Positions 1 through 5,245 of a stretch of 7,294 bases of DNA are shown here, piece by piece. The first letter of the stretch is position 1. Every line of letters starts with the position of its first letter. This DNA comes from AP-15 sp035252905 (lineage in GTDB: Bacteria; Pseudomonadota; Alphaproteobacteria; ATCC43930; CGMCC-115725). The stretch lies in the NCBI GenBank assembly GCA_035252905.1, contig DATFCQ010000412.1, positions 1-7,294 of the forward strand, read 5' to 3'. A model generated the notes under the pieces. The model saw only the letters and a list, made by a program, of their open reading frames with translations, had not been told where the DNA came from and made no database searches. Made by a program: the position numbers and the translations under genes.

Positions 1-52
1 CATCTGGTAGCCTACCGCACGGGACACGCCAGTCACAGCCGCCGATGAGCGC
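1..52. other. Left edge, possible 3' end of an upstream gene
   Basis: Frame 1 is open from the window edge and ends at TGA 46-48 (last residues ...TGHASHSRR), five bases before the ATG used for the threonine aldolase at 53. It could be the tail of an upstream co-transcribed gene, but it is only 15 codons, and a second frame is also open and ends at TGA 54-56. An 11-bp palindrome, GGTAG-C-CTACC, lies at 6-16. No convincing promoter or strong Shine-Dalgarno sequence is visible here. Confidence 0.25.
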
Positions 53-1108
53 ATGATGATCGATTTCCGCAGCGACAATACCGGCCGCGCCGCGCCCGAA
101 CTGCTCGAGGCATTGGTACGGGCCAATGACGGCACCGCACCCGGCTATGGCGCCGACGAATGGACGGCGGCGCTACAGAAGCGCTTTTGCGAGGTGTTCG
201 AGACCGCCGTGCGGGTCTTCCCGGTGGCCACGGGGACGGCGGCCAACGCCTTGTCCCTGGCGGCGGCGAGCCCGCCCTGGGGGCTCGTCTATTGCAGCGA
301 GCTGGCTCACATCAACACCTCGGAAGCCAATGCCGCCGGTTTTTTCGGCGGCGGTCTGAAACTCGTCCCGGTCGCCGGCGCGCACGGCAAGATCGCGGCC
401 GACCGGCTCGCCGAGAGGCTCGCCGAGATCATGCCCGGTCAGCTCCACCGCGGTCAGCCGGCGGCGGTCAATCTGACCCAGGCGACCGATCTCGGCGCGG
501 TCTATAGCGAAAGCGAGATCCGGGCGGTCGCCGAGACGGCCAAGCGGCGCGGTCTCAGGGTCCATATGGACGGGGCGCGCTTTGCCAACGCGCTGGCCCG
601 GCTCGGCGGCAGCCCGGCCGCGCTCAGCTGGCGCGCCGGGGTCGACATCATGTCCTTTGGCGCAACTAAGAACGGCGGGGCCTTGTGCGAAGCGATCGTC
701 GTCTTTGCCCCCGATCTCGTCGATCCGCTGGCGATCCAGTTGCGCCGCGCCGGCCAGGTGTGGTCGAAGATGCGTTTTGCCTCGGCCCAGCTCCTCGCCT
801 ATGTCGAAAACGACCTGTGGCTGCACATGGCACAGGCATCAAACCGGGTCGCAGCGCACATCGCCGCGGGACTTGCCGGCATTCCGGGGCTGTCGCTGCG
901 GGCGCCGGTCGAAGCCAACGAGATCTTTCTCGATCTGCCGGGCGCGGTCATGGACGCGCTCGAACGCGACGGCTTTCTGTTCTATCGGCGCAACGCGAGC
1001 CTCGCCCGCTTTGTCTGCCGCTTCGACATGAGCCTCGCCGAGGCCGACGCGCTGTGCGCCGCCTTGCGGCGGCATCTCGGCGCCCCGGTGAGACGTAGGG
1101 CGGAATAG
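53..1108 (+). CDS. ltaE: Low-specificity L-threonine aldolase (PLP-dependent)
   Basis: This is a fold-type I PLP enzyme predicted to cleave L-threonine/allo-threonine to glycine and acetaldehyde in the cytoplasm. The 351-residue length is normal for the family. Visible signatures are the N-terminal DFRSDNT (residues 4-10), TGTAANALSL (60-69) at the cofactor phosphate site, ELAHINTSEA (83-92) with the active-site-type His85, HMDGARFANAL (171-181) with Asp173 expected to contact the PLP pyridine nitrogen, and SFGATKNGG (201-209) with Lys206 as the Schiff-base lysine. Two ATGs are adjacent (53 and 56); either could be the start, and upstream SD pairing is weak. The last four residues (RRAE) and the TAG stop lie inside a hairpin repeat beginning at 1095, so the native end may have been changed. 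The gene converges on gapR. The family is certain; substrate stereospecificity cannot be read from sequence. Confidence 0.95.
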   Translation: MMIDFRSDNTGRAAPELLEALVRANDGTAPGYGADEWTAALQKRFCEVFETAVRVFPVATGTAANALSLAAASPPWGLVYCSELAHINTSEANAAGFFGGGLKLVPVAGAHGKIAADRLAERLAEIMPGQLHRGQPAAVNLTQATDLGAVYSESEIRAVAETAKRRGLRVHMDGARFANALARLGGSPAALSWRAGVDIMSFGATKNGGALCEAIVVFAPDLVDPLAIQLRRAGQVWSKMRFASAQLLAYVENDLWLHMAQASNRVAAHIAAGLAGIPGLSLRAPVEANEIFLDLPGAVMDALERDGFLFYRRNASLARFVCRFDMSLAEADALCAALRRHLGAPVRRRAE

Positions 1109-1126
1109 CGCAGCATATTCCGCCCT
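1095..1126 (+). repeat. Hairpin repeat, copy 1 (forward)
   Basis: The core unit is 30 bp (1095-1124). A perfect 11-bp stem, AGGGCGGAATA (1097-1107) with TATTCCGCCCT (1116-1126), encloses an 8-base loop GCGCAGCA. The TAG at 1106-1108 is the stop codon of the threonine aldolase gene. The 30-bp unit differs from copy 4 (6002-6031) at three positions and from the reverse complement of copy 3 (5948-5977) at four. There is no T-tract after the stem, so a classical intrinsic terminator is not supported, though the stem could still protect the 3' end of the transcript. Confidence 0.85.
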
Positions 1127-1138
1127 TGCCACCGGGCA

Positions 1139-1185
1139 GCGGAATGCGCCGCCTCGGCGTTGCCGGGGCCGCTCTTCCGCCCTAC
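1139..1185 (-). repeat. Hairpin repeat, copy 2 (reverse, expanded loop)
   Basis: Read on the minus strand this begins GTAGGGCGGAAGAGC and ends GCGCATTCCGC, matching the two ends of copy 3. The centre is about 18 bases longer than in the other copies and holds a small CGGC-AAC-GCCG hairpin. The outer arms GCGGAA (1139-1144) and TTCCGC (1175-1180) pair. The TAG in its GTAGGG end is the stop codon of gapR. It faces copy 1: the outermost ten bases of the pair (1096-1105 and 1175-1184) form a perfect inverted repeat, TAGGGCGGAA/TTCCGCCCTA, enclosing the whole convergent junction. Confidence 0.7.
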
Positions 1186-1457
1186 TCCGCCGCCCGCGCC
1201 TCGTCCGGCTCGGGAGACATCCCGAGCGCCCGCTTGTACAGTTCGAGCAGGCTTTCCTCCTCATCGAGCCGGTCCTTGTCCATTTTGCGAATCTTGACAA
1301 TCTGGCGGATAATCTTCGGCTCGAAGCCGGTGCCCTTGGCCTCGGCGTAAACCTCCTTGATCGTCTCGTTCAGCGCGCGTTTTTCCTCGTCGAGGCGCTC
1401 GATCCGTTCGATAAAGGATTTGAGCGCCTCGCTTGCAATACCCGCAACCTCGGGCAT
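1182..1457 (-). CDS. gapR: GapR-type nucleoid-associated protein (DUF2312/UPF0335)
   Basis: The product is 91 aa, close to the size of the Caulobacter protein. GapR is known to bind AT-rich, overtwisted DNA as a ring-like oligomer ahead of replication and transcription machinery and to support type II topoisomerases. The signature is a long charged helical segment, IASEALKSFIERIERLDEEK, followed by a region with VYAEAKGTGFEPKIIRQIVK and KMDKDRLDEEESLLELYKRA, essentially the whole family domain. I chose ATG 1457 rather than the in-frame ATG at 1544 because AGAGGGGGACC directly precedes it and the family begins here; the upstream extension is low-complexity Ala/Arg. The C-terminal extension (PEPDEARAAE) is acidic and ends at a TAG that belongs to hairpin repeat copy 2. 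The DUF1244 gene lies 97 bp upstream on the same strand. Confidence 0.93.
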   Translation of the reverse strand: MPEVAGIASEALKSFIERIERLDEEKRALNETIKEVYAEAKGTGFEPKIIRQIVKIRKMDKDRLDEEESLLELYKRALGMSPEPDEARAAE

Positions 1458-1500
1458 GGTCCCCCTCTTCCCCTCGGCTGCCGCGTTCGCGGCGGCAGGG

Positions 1501-1529
1501 ACGATAGCGACCGCCCAGTGCCGGCGCAA
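1501..1529 (-). promoter_or_regulatory. Possible sigma70-type promoter for gapR
   Basis: On the minus strand TTGCGC (1529-1524) is followed, after exactly 17 bases, by TATCGT (1506-1501). Both are partial matches to the -35 and -10 consensus. Transcription would start near 1495, leaving a leader of roughly 37 bases before the gapR ATG; a GCCGC-GTTC-GCGGC hairpin (1481-1494) lies near its 5' end. The weak match makes this tentative. Confidence 0.3.
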
Positions 1530-1545
1530 GAAGGGCCGGCGCAAG
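1520..1545. repeat. Direct repeat, 11 bp with 15-bp period
   Basis: GCCGGCGCAAG occurs at 1520-1530 and again at 1535-1545, between the DUF1244 stop and gapR. Its first copy covers the candidate -35 box of gapR. It may be a decayed tandem duplication or simply a GC-rich coincidence. Confidence 0.6.
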
Positions 1546-1554
1546 GCGAGCCGT

Positions 1555-1851
1555 TCAGTGCTGCGGCTGAGAGGCAGCGAAGGCGGCCTTCTGCTCGGCG
1601 CTCGCTTCCTTCTGGTACTTCGCCCTCCACTCTTCGTAGGGCATGCCGTAGACGATCTCGCGCGCCTGCGGATCGGACAATGGGACGCCGCGCTCCTCGG
1701 CCTCGGCGCGATACCATTTCGACAGGCAGTTCCGGCAGAAGCCGGCCAGGTTCATCAGATCGATGTTCTGCACGTCGGTGTGCTCGCGCAGATGCGCGAC
1801 GAGCCGGCGGAAGGTCGCGGCCTCGAGCTCGATGCGGGTCTTGTCGTCCAT
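1555..1851 (-). CDS. DUF1244 (SMc04008-like) domain protein
   Basis: A 98-residue soluble protein covering essentially one DUF1244 domain. Recognisable parts are the N-terminal ATFRRLVAHLREHTDVQNID, the segment NLAGFCRNCLSKWYRAEAEE with the paired cysteines C-R-N-C, and REIVYGMPYEEWRAKYQ. The biochemical role of the family is not established; the close cysteine pair could bind a metal or be redox-active, but that is inference. An ATG five codons upstream (1866) is in frame, but that ATG and the codons after it form the Shine-Dalgarno stretch AAGGAG for the ATG at 1851, so 1851 is the better start. Upstream is the alpha/beta hydrolase (70 bp gap), downstream gapR. I recall DUF1244 and DUF2312 genes being close neighbours in other alphaproteobacteria, which fits. 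Confidence 0.9.
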   Translation of the reverse strand: MDDKTRIELEAATFRRLVAHLREHTDVQNIDLMNLAGFCRNCLSKWYRAEAEERGVPLSDPQAREIVYGMPYEEWRAKYQKEASAEQKAAFAASQPQH

Positions 1852-1921
1852 CGCCCTCTCCTTCATATGGGATCGCTCTCCGAGATCTCCTATGTGGCGC
1901 CGCCGCGGCGGTTTGCCATCC

Positions 1922-2803
1922 TTACCGCACGCCGAGGATCGAGCCCGTGACCGAGCGCGGGTCGCGGCGCGGCCAGCGGCCGCTTTCGACCTGGTGGAAG
2001 AAATCGGCGCAGCACTGATTGAACAGCGCCGGCTCTTCGAGGTTGAGGCCGTGGCCGGTGTTGGGAAAAACCACGAGCGCGGCGGAGGGGATCGTCCGCT
2101 TCATCAGGATGCCGGGTTCGAGGCAAGGGTCGTCTTCGTCGCCGGTCATGATCAGGGTCGGCACGTCGAGCCGGTGCATCGGCTCGACGAGGTCCCACAG
2201 GGACGGCCGCCGCGCCTGCACGCCGCGCATCGTATTGGCCGAACCCCGGGTCGAATGCTCGGCGAGGCGGGCGGCAAACTCGGTCCAGCCCCGCGGGTCC
2301 TTGTTCTGGTACTGCACGCGGGTCGGTCCGATGCCGTAGACCTTGGCGGTTTCGGCCATGCCGGTGCGCTCGATCAGCTCCGCGGTCCTGGTCGTCTCCT
2401 CGATGAACTGCTGCCGTTTGCCCGGCTCGGCGCCGTAGCCGCAGCCGGCGACGACCAATGACAAGGCGCGCTCAGGATAGGCGAGCCCGAAATGCAGGAC
2501 GGCAAAGCCGCCCATCGAAATGCCGACGACATGCGCCTTTTGGATATTGAGCGCGTCGAGCACCGCGCGGATGTCGTCGCGCGCCCGTTCCTGCGAATAG
2601 CGGGCGCCGTCTTCGGGCACGTCGGACGGCGGATAGCCGCGGGCGTTGTAGACGATGCAGCGGTAGCGCCGCGCGAAATACCGGACCTGCGGCTCGTAGC
2701 CGCGAATGTCGTCGGCGAATTCGTGGACAAAGACGATCGGCGTCCCAGTGCCGGTCTCCTCGTAGTAGAGCCGCACGCCGTCGTCGGTCGAGAGGTGGGG
2801 CAT
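1922..2803 (-). CDS. Alpha/beta-fold hydrolase
   Basis: A 293-residue cytoplasmic alpha/beta hydrolase with no signal peptide. The nucleophile elbow is GISMGG (94-99) with Ser96; the acid is probably Asp224 in TGDEDDP (220-226), with Asp222 or Asp225 possible; the base is His251 in NTGHGLNLEEP (248-258). The oxyanion loop is HEFADD (27-32) rather than the common HGxPG. A cap region runs roughly 125-205. The substrate is unknown: the family includes enol-lactonases, esterases, C-C bond hydrolases and haloperoxidase-like enzymes. The start at 2803 is supported by AGGAG six bases upstream. The last 20 residues, beyond the core fold, are Arg/Ser-rich and probably disordered. The ketopantoate reductase-like gene ends 27 bases upstream on the same strand, suggesting co-transcription. 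Confidence 0.92.
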   Translation of the reverse strand: MPHLSTDDGVRLYYEETGTGTPIVFVHEFADDIRGYEPQVRYFARRYRCIVYNARGYPPSDVPEDGARYSQERARDDIRAVLDALNIQKAHVVGISMGGFAVLHFGLAYPERALSLVVAGCGYGAEPGKRQQFIEETTRTAELIERTGMAETAKVYGIGPTRVQYQNKDPRGWTEFAARLAEHSTRGSANTMRGVQARRPSLWDLVEPMHRLDVPTLIMTGDEDDPCLEPGILMKRTIPSAALVVFPNTGHGLNLEEPALFNQCCADFFHQVESGRWPRRDPRSVTGSILGVR

Positions 2804-2809
2804 CGCTTT

Positions 2810-2839
2810 CTCCTGTCAGCCGGGCTCCTGTCAGCCGGG
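2810..2839. repeat. Perfect 15-bp tandem duplication at a gene junction
   Basis: CTCCTGTCAGCCGGG at 2810-2824 is repeated exactly at 2825-2839. On the minus strand each unit reads CCCGGCTGACAGGAG, so it carries the last Pro-Gly codons and TGA stop of the reductase gene plus the AGGAG ribosome-binding site of the hydrolase gene. As a result there are two in-frame stops and two SD sequences 15 bases apart; only the one nearer the hydrolase ATG is well spaced. Confidence 0.95.
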
Positions 2840-3766
2840 CGCCCGCTCGCGCCGCTTGACTTCGTGGGCCTGAAGCGCGCACAGCGCCGCGCGCAAGGCC
2901 GGGACCGCGATCCCGTGCCGGACGGCGCGGCGCACCAGGTCGCCGATCGTGTGCTCGCCCTCGGTCGGCCGGCCCGCTTCGAGATCGACGAGGATCGAAG
3001 GGCGATAGGGCGAGCCGGCGCGCGCGTAGAGACCCCGGATCGTCTCGCCGATTTCGCGTGGCGGCGGATAGCCCTCGGCCGCGGTGACGCGGGCGCATTC
3101 CTCGCATGCCGCGGCAACAAAGGCGGCGCCCTCCGCGGTCGCCGCGACCGCGCCGGCGCTCGCCCGGGTCAGCGTCGCAACCTCCGCGATCGCGGCAAAG
3201 GCCGCGAATTTCTCCCACATCTCGGCAAGGATGCGGGAGCTGACCATGCTCGGCACGCCGCCCTGTTCGAACGCGCGGGCGATCTCTTCGCAGCGCGTCG
3301 AAATCCGCCCATCGAGCTCACCCACCGAAATCCATCCCGGGAATTCGGCAAAGCGGGTGATTTCGCCATCGGGCGAGAGATGGGCGTTGATCATACTCAC
3401 CCCGCCGAGCACGCGCGCCTCGCCAAAGCGCTCGGTGAGGCGCGCGATATGGGCGATCCCGTTCAATACGGGGAGGACAGCGCCATTGTCGCCAAGGGCG
3501 GGGGCGAAGTCGGCGATCGCGCCGTCAAGATCGTAGGCCTTGCAGGCGAGCAGGACGACGTCGTAGCGCCCGTCGCACGCGCCGGCGCCGAGCGTCTTGA
3601 CCCGGCGCCGGATCACCCGCTCGGGGGTCTTGACGACGAGCCCGTCGCGCGCGAGCTGCTCGGCGCGCCGCGCGCGCACGAGAAAGGCGACCTCGGCGCC
3701 GCCCTCCAGCAGCGAGGCGCCAAAAAACCCGCCGAGCCCGCCGGCGCCGAGCACCAGAAACCGCAT
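2831..3766 (-). CDS. panE: 2-dehydropantoate 2-reductase family protein
   Basis: The 311-aa product matches the ketopantoate reductase (PanE/ApbA) family, which reduces 2-dehydropantoate to pantoate with NADPH in pantothenate synthesis. The N-terminal Rossmann motif LGAGGLGGFFG (6-16) is followed by CKAYD (75-79) with Lys76, VLNG (100-103) with Asn102, EMWEKFAAF (182-190) with Lys186 as the probable catalytic lysine, and GRPTEGEHTIGDLVRRA (265-281) with Glu269 aligning to the substrate-binding glutamate of the E. coli enzyme. The start at 3766 puts the Rossmann strand at the N-terminus and has GGAGG upstream; an in-frame ATG at 3853 would add 29 atypical residues. All key residues are present, so activity is plausible. 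However, many paralogues act on other 2-oxo acids, and linkage to a hydrolase rather than to panB/panC leaves the true substrate open. Confidence 0.9.
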   Translation of the reverse strand: MRFLVLGAGGLGGFFGASLLEGGAEVAFLVRARRAEQLARDGLVVKTPERVIRRRVKTLGAGACDGRYDVVLLACKAYDLDGAIADFAPALGDNGAVLPVLNGIAHIARLTERFGEARVLGGVSMINAHLSPDGEITRFAEFPGWISVGELDGRISTRCEEIARAFEQGGVPSMVSSRILAEMWEKFAAFAAIAEVATLTRASAGAVAATAEGAAFVAAACEECARVTAAEGYPPPREIGETIRGLYARAGSPYRPSILVDLEAGRPTEGEHTIGDLVRRAVRHGIAVPALRAALCALQAHEVKRRERAPG

Positions 3767-3872
3767 TCCCGCCTCCGCCCCGGCGGCCATGACCGGGGGC
3801 GGCCATCCTAGGAGCGATCGCCGCGCCGGGGCAAGCGGAGCCCGATTACGCAACCGTAGCGGATCCTGTTTT

Positions 3873-3891
3873 TATATCGATAGATGATATA
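3873..3891. promoter_or_regulatory. AT-rich inverted repeat, candidate operator/promoter of the toxin-antitoxin-like locus
   Basis: TATATC (3873-3878) and GATATA (3886-3891) form a 6-bp inverted repeat with a 7-base spacer, in the only markedly AT-rich patch of the 3767-3898 intergenic region. It lies just upstream of the ATG at 3899 and overlaps the alternative ATG at 3884. Such a site is where an autoregulating antitoxin would be expected to bind and where a -10 region could lie, but I see no good -35 box. Confidence 0.35.
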
Positions 3892-3898
3892 TTTCAGC

Positions 3899-4287
3899 AT
3901 GCCCGATGAAGCCATGCGCCGTCTTCTGGACTACGACCGCCGGCGATACTGGCTGGCGAACGGATGGAGCATTCGCTTTCGGATCTCCGAGGTCGAGGCC
4001 ACTCCGGAGAGGCCGCATGGCATCAAATACGCGCTCACCTTGCATGATGGGGACGGAATGCGGCTGCCGGGCTTCGACACGCGCACGCAGTTTATGACCA
4101 TCGGCATCGCTTCCGGCGCCCCGGAGAGCTGGTGGCTTACGATTTCCGGGGCGCGGATGAATTGATCTGCGACTTCCTCAGCGCCGTCGAGCAAGCCTGC
4201 CGAGGGGAAGGCGTGCCATTCGCATTTGAAGCGGAAGAAGTCGAGTTGGAGATGGAGGACGATGGTGACACGGACGTCCCTGACTGA
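3899..4287 (+). pseudogene. TumE-like (DUF6516) toxin gene, broken by a one-base deletion
   Basis: The 5' part reads MPDEAMRRLLDYDRRRYWLA, continuing through RPHGIKYALTLHDGDGMRLP to GFD at 4076-4078, then runs into unrelated residues and stops at TGA 4166-4168. The other frame, open from 4048, continues the same protein: AHAVYDHRHRFRRPGELVAY from 4081, then DFRGADELICDFLSAVEQAC and an acidic tail ending at TGA 4285-4287. Adding one base near 4079 (GAC-A.C-GCG-CAC) restores GFD-x-AHAVYDHRHR, as I recall for TumE/DUF6516 proteins, with a normal-looking length of about 129 aa. TumE-type proteins are putative toxins paired with an HTH antitoxin, which is what follows here with a 26-base overlap. 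The deletion may be real or a read error. The start is uncertain: no clear SD, and ATGs at 3884 and 3914 are alternatives. No slippery heptamer for programmed frameshifting is seen. Confidence 0.75.
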
Positions 4288-4621
4288 GTTGCGTGAGGAA
4301 ATGCGGGGCGTGGCGCGCGGCGAGCAGCAGGCTTCGCCGCTTCCCGCGGCGCCGCTGCTCGCGGCGCTGTCATGGGAAGCGCTCGATCTTCTGAGCGTCT
4401 TGCTGCAGGAGCGGCCCGCGAGCGTCGCCGAATTGGTGGCGCTAACGGGCCGGGCACAGCCGAATGTCTCACGATCGCTGCAACTGCTGGCGCGGTACCG
4501 CCTGATCCGACTGGTGCGGGAAGGGCGCGAAGTCAGGCCGGAGCCGATCGCAGCCGCGGTGCATGTGGACTTGGCGACAGGCACGTATCAGACGACGCCG
4601 CTATCGGCAGCGGCGGCCTGA
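4262..4621 (+). CDS. Winged-helix DNA-binding protein, probable TumA-like antitoxin/repressor
   Basis: A 119-residue protein with an N-terminal helical arm (1-40, containing TELREEMRGVARGEQQ) and a winged helix-turn-helix from about 38 to 105. SVAELVALTGRAQPNVSRSL (54-73) is the HTH with recognition helix QPNVSRSLQLLARY, and LIRLVREGREVRPEP (81-95) is the wing. The arrangement resembles MarR-like/HVO_A0114-type regulators found next to TumE-family toxins. Its presumed role is to neutralise the toxin and repress the shared promoter. The start at 4262 has GGAGG only three bases upstream; the next codon is GTG (4265), with better spacing. An in-frame ATG at 4226 would lie deeper in the toxin frame and is less likely. 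The 26-base overlap with the toxin reading frame indicates translational coupling. The frame is intact, so the antitoxin may outlive its toxin. It converges on the secreted-protein gene with 16 bases between stops. Confidence 0.8.
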   Translation: MVTRTSLTELREEMRGVARGEQQASPLPAAPLLAALSWEALDLLSVLLQERPASVAELVALTGRAQPNVSRSLQLLARYRLIRLVREGREVRPEPIAAAVHVDLATGTYQTTPLSAAAA

Positions 4622-4637
4622 CACCTCACTCCTTGCG

Positions 4638-5162
4638 CTAGAACGCTCCCGCATTGCAGAAACGCCAGCTATTCCCGTCGAGGGCATAGAGGGCGGCGAG
4701 GCGCTCCTTGCCGGAATGGGCGACGAGGACGCGGAAGCGTTCGCCGGTGCACGGGGACAGCGCGGCGCTGGGCGGCGGCAATTTCTTGGCGGCGGCGCAA
4801 TGGGCGACCGATTCCGGCAGGGCCCCGGCAGCGGAGGCGAGGCGCTTGTCGCCGGCTGTGACATAATAGTCGGACGCTTGGCCGCCTTTGACCGCAGCGC
4901 GCAATTCGAGCTTGACGAAACGCGATTTGTAGAGGCCGGCCTGCTGTTCGCCGTCGCTGGCGCCCGTGGGCAGGGCGCGGTAGGAGATGGCGGCGCAGGA
5001 AGGCGGTCCCTTCGGCGTCCGATGCACCGCCGCCTTGTGCATCGCCGCCCTGTGCGCCGTCTTGTGGACGGCCTTGTGCATCGGCGCCTTCGGCGCGGCC
5101 AGAGCGGCCAGCGCACAGAAGGCGAAAGCCAGGCCGACGCCGAACCCGATCGTGGTCCTCAT
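4638..5162 (-). CDS. Secreted hypothetical protein with His/Lys/Ala-rich linker
   Basis: I do not recognise a family for this 174-aa protein. Residues 1-23 form a Sec signal peptide (short basic start, hydrophobic GFGVGLAFAFCALAALAA, cleavage around Ala22-Ala23). Residues 24-52 are a low-complexity basic linker, MHKAVHKTAHRAAMHKAAVHR, with His every three to five residues, encoded by imperfectly repeated ATGCACAAGGC units. The globular part (53-174) holds four cysteines (56, 122, 138, 169), enough for two disulfides, consistent with a periplasmic or extracellular location; the C-terminal segment ALYALDGNSWRFCNAGAF looks like a terminal strand pair. The start at 5162 is supported by GGGGAG seven bases upstream. 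It diverges from the DUF1194 gene across 83 bases. The histidine linker could bind metal or anionic surfaces, but this is inference only. Confidence 0.75.
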   Translation of the reverse strand: MRTTIGFGVGLAFAFCALAALAAPKAPMHKAVHKTAHRAAMHKAAVHRTPKGPPSCAAISYRALPTGASDGEQQAGLYKSRFVKLELRAAVKGGQASDYYVTAGDKRLASAAGALPESVAHCAAAKKLPPPSAALSPCTGERFRVLVAHSGKERLAALYALDGNSWRFCNAGAF

Positions 5163-5179
5163 CTTGTCTCCCCTTGAAA

Positions 5180-5198
5180 GGCGGATTGGGATTCCGCC
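5180..5198. repeat. Short hairpin in the divergent intergenic region
   Basis: GGCGGA (5180-5185) pairs with TCCGCC (5193-5198) around a 7-base loop, TTGGGAT. It lies in the 83-bp gap between the two divergent exported-protein genes, 18 bases upstream of the minus-strand ATG. The arms resemble the inner arms of the dispersed hairpin repeat (GGCGGAA / TTCCGCC), so it could be a decayed copy or a regulatory structure. No clear promoter could be assigned for either gene. Confidence 0.4.
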
Positions 5199-5245
5199 GG
5201 GGCCGCTTATAGCCGCCTCGCTCGCGTAAAAGTAGGGGTAGCCCG

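Noticed and set aside
1097..1126. Intrinsic terminator for the threonine aldolase gene
   Set aside because: The 11-bp stem is strong, but no T-tract follows on either strand and the same unit recurs elsewhere as a dispersed repeat, so I record it as a repeat.
1458..1544. Longer gapR start at 1544
   Set aside because: The 29 extra residues are low-complexity and unlike the family, and a strong purine-rich SD directly precedes ATG 1457.
2492..3811. Long plus-strand open frame of 439 codons, longer than the genes it covers
   Set aside because: It is antisense to the reductase and hydrolase genes, which have complete family motifs; its translation is compositionally biased with no recognisable domain, as expected from opposite-strand openness in GC-rich coding DNA.
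3767..3853. Longer reductase start at 3853
   Set aside because: It would place 29 Arg/Pro/Ala-rich residues before the Rossmann strand; ATG 3766 has a good GGAGG upstream.
4070..4090. Programmed -1 ribosomal frameshift as the way to join the two toxin frames
   Set aside because: A -1 shift would join the frames (GFD-H-AHAV), but there is no X XXY YYZ slippery heptamer around CTTCGACACGCGC and no obvious stimulatory structure; a lost base in a GAC-AAC-type context is simpler.
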